Shown here in pieces: positions 1 through 11,967 of a DNA stretch of 64,000 nucleotides; position 1 is the first letter of the stretch, and each line of letters opens with the position of its first letter. The stretch comes from Hirsutella rhossiliensis (lineage: Eukaryota; Ascomycota; Sordariomycetes; Hypocreales; Ophiocordycipitaceae). The notes under the pieces were generated by a model. That model was given only the letters and a program-made list of their open reading frames with translations, was not told where the DNA came from and did no database searches. A program made the position numbers and the translations under genes. Where the stretch lies: positions 806,001 through 870,000 of the forward strand of contig NW_025408679.1 of assembly GCF_020360975.1 (NCBI RefSeq), in the 5' to 3' direction.

Positions 1-225
1 AGCGGCACCCTTTCTAGGGAGATATCTATTAGATCTATTAGTTAATAGCTTATACTATTATAGAGTAGGTAGAGGCGTATACGTAGGTGCCGTCCGTAGG
101 ATAATATTAATAAGCTATATAGAGCTCTTCTATGCGCGGCTAGCCCGCCCTTATACTTATAGGATCCGGCCCTCCGCACGTAACTATATAGCTTAGGCCG
201 CGGCCTAAGCCTATTACCTATAATA
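1..225. other. Unassigned CpG-retaining segment
   Basis: No reading frame or repeat partner was recognised in this stretch. It is RIP-mutated, yet holds several intact GC-rich words (for example ggccgcggcc near 195-205). It ends where Copia integrase similarity begins. It could be the flank of the Copia-C element or the 3' end of another element cut by the window edge. Confidence 0.4.
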
Positions 226-2820
226 GTTAAAGACTCTTATAATAGGAACTTAATATCTAGAAATATACTATCTTCGAAAAAAGGGGGAAGCTTTAAATAG
301 GTTCCTAGAATTTAATAATAAGGTAGAAAATAACCCTAAAAATACTAGGATTAGAGAAGTATTTTCTAATAATACTAAAGAATCTATATATAAAATAAAG
401 CTTTACTACGAAAAAGAAGGAATTACCTTTAATTCTAGTCCTCTTAGGACGCCGGAATCTAATAGTAGAATAGAAAGAATAAATCGTACTATATTAGAAA
501 AAGTATAAGCTCTTTTATTTACTACTAAGCGTCCTAGATATCTATAAGGAGAAGCTATTTTAATAGCTACCTACTTATATAATAGATTACTATATTCTAC
601 GATAGGATTTAAAAGTTCTATAAAAAAGAAGGATAATATAATACTACCTTTTAAGACCTTAAATAAAATTAAGACCTTTAGAAGCCTTATATATTATAAG
701 AATAATAACCTTAAAGATAAGCTAGATAATATAGCTTTTAAGGGAATAATAGTAGGCTATTTAGAAAATATATATAAAATCTAGGATTTTATTAAGAGAA
801 AGATTACTATCCTTAAAGATATTACTATACTAGAAAATAAATTTATAAAAAATCTAGAAATTTCTAGTAGTAATAATACCTTTAATTTTAATTTTATTCT
901 AAATAAAGATAAGCTAGAAAGCTATATCCCTATAAAGGAAGCTACTAAAGAACCTAGAGATAAAAGTCCCTTACCCTTTATAAAAGAAAAGTCTTTAAAT
1001 AACGATCTTATTCCTTCTACTAGTAAAATAGTAGTAGAATTACCTAAGAAGCTAGAAGGGTTCGATTCTAACTATATTAAATACCTTAACGTTAATTTAT
1101 TTCTAAACTACGATTTTATAAAGTTAATTCTAGCTAGTATAGAAAATCACGATCTAAAAATTCTAAAGACTTATAAATAGGCAATAAATAGCCCTAAAGT
1201 AGTATTTTAAAAAGAAGCTATAATTAAGGAAATTATCTAGCTAACTAAATATAAAGCTTAGGAATTTTCCTACCTTCCTAGGGATAGGGAGGCTATAGGA
1301 GGCCGCTAGGTCTATACTATTAAGAAGGATAGTTAAAATAATATAATAAAATATAAAGCCTATTTCGTAATATAGGGATTTAAGTAGATCTATAGCTTAG
1401 ATTTCCTAAATACCTTCTTAACTACGGCTAGACCTAAATCTATTAGAATTCTACTTATTTTAGCTATTATCTATAAATTTAAAGCTTTATAAATAGATAT
1501 AATAAATGCCTTTATATATACCGATATAAATAGTAAAGTATATATCGATCTTCTTAGAGGCTACGAAGAATATACTTTTAAAGAATATTATTTAAAATAT
1601 AGATTAGCTTATAGAGCTAAAGGAATTAAATTAACTAAATTCCTAGACTTATATAATACCGGTTAAATTAAAGCAAAGCTAAAGGAAGTATTATAGAGCC
1701 TAAAATAAAGTCCTAAGCTCTAGTATAATTATTTAATAATTATACTAAATAAATTCGGATTTCTTCCTTATTAAATAGATAAAGGAGTATTTATAAATAA
1801 GGACTATAGTATAGCCTTAGTAATTTATATCGATAACTTTCTTATAGTAAGGCACTTTAAATCTATAATAAAAGAAAGATTATTAAAGAATTATTTAAAT
1901 TCTTAGATTTTACTACCTTAGGAGATATAAAAGACTTCTTAGGTTTAAATATTATAATAAACCGAGAATATAATAAGCTATATATATCCTAAGAAACTTA
2001 TATCTTAAATAAATTAAAGGAATTTAATAAAGATAGTTTAGGAACTTCGAATTTACTTACTATAGTAGGCTTTAAGCTTATAAAAGTAAAGGAATTACCT
2101 TTTAAGGAAGATATATTATAATTTTAGAAAGAAATCGGATCTCTATTATACTTAGCCTTATTTACTAGGCTAGATATCTTATATTCTATAATTTCCTATA
2201 TTAGATTCGCAGCTAAGCCTAACTAAATATATTTTAAGGCTTTAAATATAATTTAGAAATATTTAAATAAATTCCCTAGCCTAAAGATTAAATATAATTA
2301 TAATATCTCTTTTACCTATCTATATATAAAGGGTTTTACCGACTCTAGCTAGGCGTTGGATTTAACGGACGAAAAATCTTTTTCTAGTTACTATTTTTAT
2401 ATATATAATAATATAATAAGCTAGGCTTACTTTAAGTAGAAAGCTATTGCCCTTTCTACCTATAAAGTAGAGTATATTAGCCTTAGGGAGGCAAATAAAA
2501 AAGGTATTTATTTAAATATACTTTTTAAATATACTACTAAGGATCTATCTATTAAGATTCTTAATACTATACCTCCTACTTTAATAGATAATACTACTAC
2601 TATTAAATTAGCAGAAAATCCGGAATTTTATAAAAGGTCTAAGTATATAAGATTAGCCTATTACTATACTAGAACTAGTATAAGCAAAGGGGAAATTAGA
2701 GTTTTTTATATTAAATTAAAAGATAATATAGCTAATATCTTTATAAAGGAATTAAGACCTAGATTACTCTATAAATTTAAAGACGGTCTATCCTTAATAT
2801 AAGTTCCTAAGTAATTAAAA
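226..2820 (+). pseudogene. Copia-C pol remnant: integrase, reverse transcriptase, RNase H
   Basis: This is the degraded 3' two-thirds of a Ty1/Copia polyprotein, which would integrate and copy the element in virus-like particles. Seen in order: an integrase-core C-terminal part with TPESNSRIERINRT (about 450-500; family form TPxxNGxxERxNRT) and FKGIIVGY (about 735-760); reverse transcriptase with IDIINAF (about 1495) and YIDNFLIV (about 1825-1850, family form YVDDxLLV); and RNase H with GFTDSS, ALSTYKVEYISLREA (about 2330-2500). Many in-frame TAA/TAG lie where Gln or Trp is expected, and the catalytic YVDD has become YIDN through TpG to TpA. Several small frame changes also occur. The sequence lies directly upstream of a 3' non-coding tract and LTR-C, as expected for a 3' end. 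The 5' part (gag, protease) is absent or outside the window. It is a different family from Copia-A. Confidence 0.85.
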
Positions 2821-3174
2821 GGAGTTTTTAGATATTTCTTATACTTTCTATATCTTTCCCTTACTAGGTCTTTCCTTTTTAGGTTTCTTAGAGAAATATT
2901 TACTAGGTTTTTATCTATTAAGAATTTCCTAGTAAAAATAGGTTTTACCTTATATAAGGTTATCCTATAAATAATTATTATAACTATAGATTTTTCCTAC
3001 TATAGGTTTTCTATTAGTATATACCTAAGGAATTTCTTTTCCTAAGAACTAATAGGTTTTTATATATCCTATTAAGGTATAACAATAGTTTTCCTAAATT
3101 AGGCTTTTACCCTATATATATACTATTATAAATAAATTAGTAAAGAGTATATAAATCTACTCTTTAAGGGAGGC
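2821..3174 (+). other. Copia-C 3' non-coding tract with polypurine tract
   Basis: A pyrimidine-rich, AT-biased stretch lies between the end of RNase H and LTR-C. It finishes with ctttaagggaggc, a plausible polypurine tract abutting the LTR start at 3175. No reading frame was recognised. Confidence 0.5.
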
Positions 3175-3733
3175 TATAAGGAACGGTGTTCCTACTATAA
3201 ATAAAGTAGCTATAATATACTCTCCCGATTATATAAGCTAATAAGTAGTATATTAATTATAGATAAAATCCTATATTATAGAATAAGAATCGCTCGTTAT
3301 TTTATATGTTATTATATATTAAACGGGTTGCCGGTTATTATATAATTAGGAATCGAAGAAATAGAGCTAGCTTAAAATACTAGCTAAGACCTCTTAAGAA
3401 TACTAGCACGACTAACCTCCTTTAAATATAAATATTAGTAGAACTAAGACACTTTATAATATACTCGAGGTATTACTAAATTTCTTAGTCTTATAGCTAT
3501 ACGGCAGCCTAAACCTAGTCCTAAAAGGTTCTTCTATTTAGCTATAATTATATATATAAGATAGTATATCCGCTAGTAGATAAAGAGAGGATTATTAACT
3601 TTAACACCTCTTTTATATACTAATATATTACTAATAAGTTCTATTAAAAATCCTACCTTATACCCCCTATTCCCCTTTATTACTTAATATTACGTAATTC
3701 CTTAATTTCCTAAAATTCCGCTTTTACTTATAT
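3175..3733 (+). repeat. LTR-C copy 1 (3' LTR of Copia-C)
   Basis: About 560 bp that recur in the same orientation at 12,935-13,505; long stretches near identical apart from C/T and G/A changes are visible. It follows a polypurine tract and starts tataagg (expected tgtaagg before RIP). It ends exactly where Copia-A reverse transcriptase sequence begins, so Copia-C appears to have inserted into an older plus-strand Copia-A. The terminal bases are uncertain by a few nucleotides. Confidence 0.7.
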
Positions 3734-5195
3734 ACCTTAAGATTAAAAGTATAAGGCCTAGCTAGTTATCTATAGGAATTAATAGGAAAAAGGGGATCTA
3801 CCTACTAACATAACTACCTTAGTAGGGATATCTTTTTAGACCCTTATAGCTATAGTAGTAGAATTCGACCTTAAGCTAGATTAGATATATATAGTTAATG
3901 CCTTTATTAACTGCCTTCTTAAAAAAGAAGAAGTTATTTATATACGACTTCCTCTTAGGTTTTAATAGCTAAGAAAGGTTCTATAGCTTAGGAAAGCTCT
4001 ATATAGACTATAAAGATTACCCTTTCTATAGTAATAGTATTTAACTAGTTCCTTTAAAGCCCTAGGCTTTAAGAAAGTCCCTTAGGAACTATATATAATA
4101 TAGAAGGGTAAAATTATAGTCTTCTTTTATATCGATAATATTATCTAGGCCTACTTAAAAGAAGAAGAAGTAAATACTAAGGAGGCTATAAAAGGCTTAT
4201 AATAAAGGTATAAGATAACTAAGCTAAGGGAGCTAAAGTAGTTCCTAAGGATATAACTCCTTTAAAATAAGTCTTAATAAACGATCTAGCTTACCTAAGA
4301 CCTACTAAGGTAACTACCTACTTAAGGAAGAAAATATTATCTATATATAACTTCCTCTTAGTTTCTAATAACTAAGAAAGGTTTTATAGCTTAGGAAAGC
4401 TCTATATAGACTATAAAGATTACTTCTTCTTTAGTAATAGTATTTAACTAGTTCCCTTAAAGCCCTAGGCTTTAAGAAAGTCCCTTAAGAACTATATATA
4501 ATATAGAAGGGTAAAATTATAGTCTTCTTTTATATCGATAATATTATCTAGGCCTACCTAAAAGAGGAAGAAGTAATAGCTAGGGAGGCTATATAAGGCC
4601 TATAATAAAGGTATAAGATAACTAAGCTAAGGGAGCTAAAGTAGTTCTTAGGGATATAAATCCTTTAAAATAGGTTTTAATAGACTATTTAGCTTACTTA
4701 AGACGCCTATATTAATAAGGTTGCTTATAAATTCCTTCTTAATTTACTTAATAAGAAGCTTCCCTTTATACTTATATTAAATAAAGAGCTTTTACTTAAT
4801 CTATCCTTTTAAGCTAGGGAGTATAAGAAATACTAATATTAATAAAAGGTAGGCTCCCTGCTTTTTTTAACTATTTTTACTAGACCGGATATCTCTTTTA
4901 CGGTCTCTTAGCTAGCTAAGTATAATTAGAATCCTAGCCCTAAGTATAAAAAAGTAGTAGACTAAGTAATTCTTTATTTTTATTTAACGAGATTCTATAG
5001 TCTACGCTTAAGAGGGTAGGGAAGGAAATTAGCTATAGAAATCTTCCTTTATTTTAGCGATTTATCTTTTATAGATAATTCCTTAAATAGAAAGAGCTTA
5101 TAAGGGTATATTATATCTCTTTTTAAAGGAACTATTACTTTAAGAGCTTTAAAGTAAGCTACTATTATAACTTTTAGTATAAAAGTAAAGCTACT
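3734..5195 (+). pseudogene. Copia-A pol fragment (reverse transcriptase to RNase H)
   Basis: A degraded plus-strand fragment of the Copia-A polyprotein, recognised by base-by-base similarity to the well-preserved minus-strand copy at 14.6-16.05 kb. It starts at the position equivalent to the KCKARLVI motif of reverse transcriptase. It runs through the LRKALYGL-type motif (about 3980-4010) and the YIDN (YVDD) motif (about 4120-4140), then RNase H, and stops about 5195 inside RNase H. The join there is with the second half of an LTR-A, so the pol 3' end is deleted. It carries an internal 403-bp tandem duplication (separate entry). Saturated with RIP; not functional. Confidence 0.85.
3917..4722 (+). 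repeat. 403-bp direct tandem duplication inside Copia-A RT
   Basis: Two adjacent copies (about 3917-4319 and 4320-4722) of the same reverse transcriptase segment. Anchors are cttcctctta at 3948 and 4351, and tttaaaata at 4261 and 4664, both with an offset of exactly 403. The corresponding segment is single in the copies at 15.5-15.9 kb and 39.1-39.5 kb, so the duplication is private to this copy. The copies differ mainly by transitions, and the 3' copy keeps slightly more original sequence. Confidence 0.85.
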
Positions 5196-5323
5196 AATTA
5201 CTCCTTTACCTTAATTACTACCCTTATAAAATTTAAATATCTCTACCTTACCTATCTAACCCTTTACTTTTAATTTTACCTTTATATATTTAATATATAC
5301 TTCTTATATCTCTCTTTATAAGA
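5196..5323 (+). repeat. LTR-A 3' fragment (sense +)
   Basis: This is the reverse complement of the first ~130 bp of LTR-A as seen at 13,830. Recognised by the tract equivalent to accttcgtgcattttcatgc and the end equivalent to tctctcttcgcgaga at 5323. It is the 3' terminus of the plus-strand Copia-A fragment; the rest of the LTR is deleted. The next bases are atagt, a possible target duplication whose partner is not in view. Confidence 0.75.
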
Positions 5324-7650
5324 ATAGTAGCTAGTTTATTTAATTACCTATTAAACCTATACTAAATATAAGTAGATAGTAAGGTTAAAGTATAAGCCCT
5401 ATATTAAAGGGCTAGTATATAATAAATAGTAGTAATTTAAATTCCCTTAATTATTTATTCTCTTAAAGACTATATTTAATAAAATAAAAGATAAAAAAAA
5501 TAAGGAAAGGAATAAGTAAACCTTAACTTATAAACCCTAATATCTTTTAAAAAAAAGCTCTTACTTATATACTAATAAATACTAGCTTCTTAATCTATTT
5601 TATAAAAGAAATACTTAAGGAACTCTAGATAAAAGTAGATCTTTAATATATTAAAGCTTAAGTAATATAAATCTTTTATTAGCGATTAAAAATATACTTA
5701 TTTCTAGGATATTTCCTATTAAGTATTTATAAAAATAAAAGATAGCTAGATCGCTTACTTTAGCGGTAGTAATAATACTTAAAGGAATTAAAAGTAGAAC
5801 TTTTATAATATAACTTACTAGCTTACTTAGCTAATTATTAAGGCTTATAAGAGCGGATTAATAACCTAGAATATATTTTAGTAATAAGGTAATATTAGCT
5901 ATAAGTAATAATACCTTATAGAAATCGGTATAGTATACCTTTCCTTACCTTACCTTAACTACTTTTATTAAAAAGATAAAGCCTTAGAAGTTTATTAAAC
6001 TATAATAACTAAAATAAAAAAGAACCTTTAAATAACATTACTTATAATAGTATATTTATAATAATAACCCTAGTAAACTTACTAGTAAGCTTAATTATAA
6101 AAGAAGCTCTTATAAAACTATTAGTAAAGGCTATAGTAAGAGAAACTAAGGATAATACTATTATAAACCCTTTTTAAGTACCCTTAGTATATATTAAACT
6201 AAAAGATATAAGGAAGTTTAACCTTACTAGTATATTTAATATAATATTTAGCGTTCTTAAAGAAACTATAAAAATAATTATATATAAAAGTATTAATCGA
6301 TTTATTAATTCCTTATAATAGGTAGCTATTTATAGACTAAAATACGCTAATAAACCAGCGATATTTATCCTTAGCTTACTTTATAAAACCGCTATTAAAT
6401 AGTATTTTAGCTATCTTAGTAAATCTAATTAACCTTATCTTTATACCTTAAACTAAGGATATACTACTTAGTATACTTAACTATAAAAACGTTTTACTAT
6501 CTAGCTAAAAGTAGCTTTAAGATCTTTATAAATAAAACTATTTACTACCTTAGATATTATAAATAAAGCTAAATTCTATAAATAGATCTTAAAGCTTTAT
6601 TAAAAAATATAAGTAGCGCTATACTTAAAAGAGTACCTTACTATATTAGTCTATTAATAACTAAACGTATTACTATAAGAATTATTCTACTAACCTATTA
6701 GTTTAGAATTATTTAATACTTAGATTAATAACTATAAGTAACTTATTTTATAGTTAAAAACTAAGCTAATAGTTATAAGAAATAAGTAATATAGTAAAAG
6801 GATATATATAAAGTAGATTATATAAAACTAAGAATAAGACTATAGTAAACTTTACTTTATTTATATCTAAACTAACTAGTTAGAAACCTTAGGAATAAAG
6901 ATAATTTTAATAAAAAGGAAGTATAATAACTATATTAAGATAAAATAACTAATACTAAGTAAATATAAGTATAGTACTAAACTAGTTAACTAGTCCTTAA
7001 ACTAAACTATAGCTTTAGGATTTAAAACTAAAGAAGGGCTTTTAAGAAAACCTAATTATTATTAACCTTACTTATTAGCTTTAAGTAGTACTAACTAATA
7101 ACTAAAGTTAGATATACCTTTCCTAGGAAATATAAAACTAGATATTATTTACCTAAGATAAAAGGCTAGAAGATAAGGATACTACTATTAATATAAGAGA
7201 AGAAACTAAAGAAATAAAAGATAAGATCTTATTTATTCCTAATATAATAAAAGCGGAACTTATAAGATAAAGTAGTTTACTTAAAATACTAAGGAACTAG
7301 CTAACTATAAAAGTAGCGTTATAAACCGAAATATTAAATTAAATAAAGCTATCTTAGTTTATATATACTTAGATATCTATCTTTAAACCTAAAGGCCTAT
7401 ACTAACTATTAAATATATATATAGACTTTAATATAGATTACTTTATAATTAAGGAAAACTAGCTTAACTACTTTAATAACGTATCCCTTAATATAACTTA
7501 GTAAGGCTTACTATTTAGTATAGGAAAAAGCTAAACTAAGGGTTAAGCGACCTTAATAATTAATATCCTAGGGAAATAAGAAATAGGATTTAAGGTCGGG
7601 CAATTTACTATTAGCGCCTAAGTAGTCTAGACCTTATTTATAGGATTATT
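5324..7650 (+). pseudogene. Unidentified degraded region, possibly gag-like
   Basis: About 2.3 kb of RIP-saturated DNA with no family recognised. In one plus-strand frame (phase of 6211) it can be read to about 7640 if TAA/TAG are taken as mutated CAA/CAG. This is weak evidence, because TG-depleted DNA lacks TGA in every frame. Within that frame a Cys/His-like spacing (YSQYNKSGTYKIKQF near 7225-7270, Tyr standing for mutated Cys/His) resembles a zinc knuckle. An Arg/Lys-rich stretch precedes it, which would fit a gag or a transposase tail. It ends where Copia-A integrase similarity begins. Function unknown. Confidence 0.3.
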
Positions 7651-8568
7651 ACTTAATAAGATTTCTTAGTTTTAAATTAACTTTAAAGGGAATACCTTAT
7701 TATTAAGAAATAAGAAAGATAAAGAGACTAATTTCTAAATAAACCCCTTTATAGCTAAACTAGCTATATAAGAAAATTTAGGTCGACTATTAGTTAAGAC
7801 TAAGAAAGCTTTATTAAGGTAATGTTTTTTATAGACGCTTTTTTAAAGATAGTTTTCCCTTATTTCTTATAGACCTACCTAAGTAAATATAACTAGTCTA
7901 CCTTTTAAGACTTCGTTAACTAAATAAAATCCTACTTTAGCTATAAGGTAAAGAAGATATAGTTTAATAGAGAGCTATTTATAAAGGATATCTTAAATTA
8001 GCTTCGAAAAAAAGGTATTTTACCTTTTTATTAGCACTAAATACCTAGGCCTAGAATAGAAGGGTAGAAAGATTAAGGGGTGCTATAATAAAAAGGGTAT
8101 ATATAATAAGACTTACTATAAAGCTTCCTTATAACCTTTAAAGGGAAGTTATTAAGACCGCCTATTACTTTTAGAACTAAACCCTAAGGGACCCTAGGGG
8201 CCTAAGGGACTATAAGGACCTAGAGACCCTTTTTAAAACCTAAGGAATTTACTATAAATCTCCCCTTAAGCTCTTTATAAAAAAGAGGGCCTCCTTAGCT
8301 TACCTTTATACTTATAGCTATAAAGTATATATAATAACTACCGATATATAGCTAAAAGGAAAGAAGAAAAGAAAGCTTAATCTTAAAGCCTTTATTAGTT
8401 ACCTTATTAGTTCTAATTTTATAAATATCTTCTAGATTTAGATTCCTCTTTTATAAAAGGTTATCTTAACTAAGGATATAATTTTTAACGAATCTAGCTT
8501 CTTTAATAAAAAGATAGATTAATAGCCCCTCTTACTCTTATAACGTTAGCTAATTTAAAAGATTTAAA
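7651..8568 (+). pseudogene. Copia-A integrase fragment
   Basis: A degraded plus-strand integrase piece, matching the minus-strand copy at 16.7-17.6 kb. Equivalents of EIWVDWTD (first catalytic Asp, about 7760), FFTDAF (about 7830), the NGGAER segment with the catalytic Glu (about 8040-8070), and the LDPRAFIGYLVGYNS segment (about 8380-8405) can be followed. It ends abruptly at 8568, where the sequence switches to the opposite strand of Copia-A (next entry). RIP has removed most of the key codons. Confidence 0.8.
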
Positions 8569-8850
8569 TCCTAGTAAAGAAAGATAACTTCTTAAGTAGT
8601 TCCTTCTTATAAATAGGTTAGAATTTAAGAATAAATTAACTAAATATTTCCTTGATAAGCTTAATAGTCTAATTCTTTTAGACTAGCTTTATAGGCTTAG
8701 ACGTTATATCTTAGAAGATTCCTTCCTCTTAAAAAAGGTAAAAGGAAATTAAGCTCGTTAAAGATTAAGGGTAAAAAGCTACTATTTTTTATTAAAGAAT
8801 TTATATAGACCTATTAAGTAATTTTATCGTAAAACTTACCCTTCTATATC
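8569..8850 (-). pseudogene. Copia-A protease/pre-integrase fragment, inverted
   Basis: Matches 17,745-18,000 of the composite element in the same orientation, that is, minus-strand Copia-A between protease and integrase. It directly abuts the plus-strand integrase fragment, so the junction at 8568 joins two Copia-A pieces head to head. It ends where an LTR-A begins at 8851. Too short and mutated for any product. Confidence 0.75.
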
Positions 8851-9336
8851 TCTTACGTAGAGAGATATAAGAAGTATATAAAAAATATATAAAGGTAAAA
8901 TTAAAAGTAAGGGGTCGGATAGGTAGGGTAGAGAGATTTAATTCTTATAGGAGTAGTAATAAAGGTAGGGGAGTAATTATTATATTGCCTTAATTCTCCT
9001 TTTTCCCTTTATTTAACGCCTCTCTTTATACCCGTCTAGCATCTTAATTAATAAAGAAGATCCTACTTAAAGAAGCTACTAATATTATTTTAACTACCGA
9101 GCTTTTTATAAGGTTTTCCCCTTCTTTCTAGCCGTTGCTAGTATATCCGTCTTATCTCTCGCTACCTTTATAAGAAGCTATTGCTACTTCTACTTCCCTT
9201 TATACCCCTACCCTCCTTTCTATACCTTGTTTTAGCTCCTTCTTCCTTTTTCTATATTAAGTGTTTTTAGCTTCCTTAGTCTATCTTACTAAAGGATATC
9301 TCTAAGAACTATGAAATTAAGCTACGCTTCGCGATA
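8851..9336 (-). repeat. LTR-A (3' LTR of deleted derivative)
   Basis: Aligns over its full length with LTR-A at 13,830-14,305. It starts with the equivalent of tctcgcgaagagag and ends cttcgcgata (cttcgcgaca before RIP). It is followed by the polypurine-tract complement taccccctta. Confidence 0.85.
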
Positions 9337-11482
9337 TACCCCCTTAGCTATAGCCTACCCTTATAGTAAGGGTATAGCTAATACGGCTTCGGGCTAGTAA
9401 GTATATAAAGGAGGTTCTTAGCTCTATACTTCTTCCTTTACTTAAGGAAAGTAAGGGCCCTTTTAGGTCCCTAGGCTCTTTTAGACCTACTTAAGGAATA
9501 AGGGCCTAAAAAGGGGAAAGTCCTATAAGAAAAGGGGCATTCTTAGAAGGGAAAACCCTAATTAAATAGGGGGCCCTTTAAAGGGAAAAACCTCTTCCTT
9601 TTCTTTAGCTATAGACGTTACCTTCTTATATAGGCTATAAGCTCCTCTCGTAGACTCTTAAAGCGGGCCTTTAAGGATAGCTATTCTTAAACGTCTTTTA
9701 GCTTAATTTACTATAAAAAGATAGCTAGCTTCTACTTTAGTAAGGGCTCTATAAGACCGTTAGCTTTTATCGATACTATTAAAACCTAATAAATAGAAAT
9801 AAGTCTCTTTTAGACTTCTTAGCGTAACTAATACTAATAAATATTAATATACTATAGCTAGGTTACTAGCTTTATATTTTCTATAAGAATTCGTATAGTC
9901 TATATATTATTATATTCTATAGCTAATAGGGATAGAATTTATAGTTATAAAGATATAAGTAGCTAGCTAAGGAAAATTGCTTCTTTTAATACTTTTAAAA
10001 GAGCTAGTAGCTCTACCTTTATACTAAAAGTCGTAATAATAGCTTACTTTAAAGCTCTCTAAGTAATAGTTCCTTTAAAAAGGGATATAATATACCCTTA
10101 TAAGCTTTTTCTATCTAAGGAATTATCTATAAAGGACGAATTACTTAAATAAAGGAATATTTTAGTAGCTTATTTCCTTCCTTACCCTCTTAGGTATAAA
10201 CTATATAATCTTATTAAATAAAGATAAAGGATAGCTCTATCTATTACTTCTTAATACCTAGGGCTAGGATTCTAGTTATACTAAGCTAGCCGGAAGACTA
10301 TAAAAGAGATATCCGGTCTAGTAGAAATAGCTAAAAAAAAGCAAGGAGCCTACCTTCTATTAATATTAGTGTTTCTCTTACTCCCTAGCTTAAAAGGACG
10401 GATTAAGTAAAAGCTCTTTATTTAATATAAGCGTAGAGGGAAGCTTCTTTTTAAGGGAATTAGGGAGGAATTTATAAGCGACCTTATCGATATAGGTGTC
10501 CTAGGTAAGCTAGATAGTCCGTTAAGACCTATTTTAAAGGATTTATATCCCTAGGAACTACTTTAGCTCCCCTAGCCTAGTTATCTTATACCTTTATTAT
10601 AGGCCTTATATAGCCTCCTTAGTAGTAGCCTCTTCCTCTCTTAGGTAAGCTTACTTACTATTATACTTTAGTAGCCTCTTTATTTAGTTTCTAGCTAGCT
10701 TCTTAAAAGATAGTTAAGTACCCGTTACTAATAGGCTTTATTGGTAGAGATATATCCTATAGTTACTAGCTAGATAGAGTTTTTATTAAGAAGTATTAAT
10801 TAGCTTTCTTAAGGATTTCTTCTTACTTAGCTAGCTATAAAGAAGCTAGTAGGTTCCTAGTAGAAAAGGCTCCTAAGTAAGCTATATAGGTCTTCTTAAT
10901 ACGGTTAGTTATATATCCCTTTAAGGGAGCTATTAAGGTCTTAAACTTTAAAAGCTATTACCTAAGAGTCTCTTTCTCTTAAAGAGAGATTAGCTTTATA
11001 GTACTAATAGATTCTATTATTATTATATAAGTAGTAGTTAGTAGCTTTATCTTATAAAGGTATTCCTTATAATAACTCTTATAGTTACCTAAGGTAGTAG
11101 AAAAAGCTCTTTACTATATAGAGGTTAGCTAAAAGAAGAGGGAAGCTCCCTTTATAAATTCCGTTGCCTTAAGATAAAGAGGGGGCTTAAGAGGGTCCTA
11201 CTTATTAAAGAAGACTAAATTATAGATAGTTTTATTTATATAAGCCTATAGCTCCTTTACCTACTTATCTTAATCTTAGGGCTTTATAAGAATCGTCCTA
11301 TAAATTATAGGGGTAGTAAAAAAGTTATTTTTCGATATCGTTATAAAAGAAGGGGGAGAAAAGTTAGTTAAAAATTAGCTTTTTTAGTACGAAGGGTAAA
11401 AGGGAGCTATAAAGGATATAAGAAAGGTGCCTTTTATAGTAGCTAGAAGTTATAGGAATTCTATTCTTCCTAGGCTTATAAC
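9337..11482 (-). pseudogene. Fused remnant: RNase H/RT plus gag of Copia-A
   Basis: On the minus strand: gag N-terminal two-thirds (11,380 down to about 10,650), then directly the end of reverse transcriptase and RNase H (10,640 down to about 9,650), then the 3' non-coding region with its GC-rich words (ggggccc, gggcctaaa). The gag start codon region lies near 11,340. A primer-binding-site remnant (taggcttataac) is at 11,471-11,482. With protease, integrase and most of RT missing, such a copy could only ever have moved in trans. It is now full of RIP stops. Confidence 0.75.
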
Positions 11483-11967
11483 TCTTATAAAAAGAGATAT
11501 AATAAGTATATAAAAATATATATAAGTAAAATTAAAGGTAAGGGGTTAGATAGGTAGGGTAGAGATATTTAATTCTTTTAAGGGTAGTAACTATAGTAGG
11601 AAAGTAATTATTATATTACCTAAATTATCTTTCTTTCCTTTATCTAATACCCCTTTTTATACCTATTTAATATCTTAATTAATAAAGAAGATCCTACTTA
11701 AAGAAGCTATTATTATCCTTTTAACTACTAAGCGTTTTACTAGTTTTTCCCTTCTTTTTTAACCGTTACTAGTATATCCGTTTTATCTCTTACTACCTTT
11801 ATTAAAAGCTATCGCTACTATTACTTCCCTTTATACCCTTACCTTCCTATTTATATCTCTTTTTAGCTCCTTCTTCCTTCTTTTATACTAGGTATTTTTA
11901 GCTTTCTTAGTTCCTCTTACTAAAGGATATCTCTAAGTACTATAAATTTAAGCTACGCTTTACGATA
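11483..11967 (-). repeat. LTR-A (5' LTR of deleted derivative)
   Basis: A full-length match to LTR-A, directly next to the primer-binding-site remnant on its left. It ends ctttacgata at 11,967. RIP is denser here than in the partner LTR at 8,851-9,336. Confidence 0.85.

Larger units (their letters stand above)
8851..11967 (-). mobile_element. Internally deleted Copia-A derivative
   Basis: A minus-strand Copia-A of 3.1 kb with both LTRs (8851-9336 and 11,483-11,967), 3' internal sequence through RNase H into reverse transcriptase, then a direct jump at about 10,645 to the gag region. Everything between (the rest of RT, integrase, protease, zinc knuckle) is missing. In the preserved copy the jump corresponds to 15,618 joined to 18,835. 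No matching 5-bp target duplication is evident (atatc on the left, atagt on the right), so it may have been rearranged after insertion. It is heavily RIP-mutated, although parts of its left LTR (9100-9400) keep many original CpG-containing words. Confidence 0.8.

Noticed and set aside
5324..7650. Using freedom from TGA as proof of a coding frame
   Set aside because: TG is nearly absent in RIP-mutated DNA, so every frame lacks TGA; only residue motifs were accepted as evidence.
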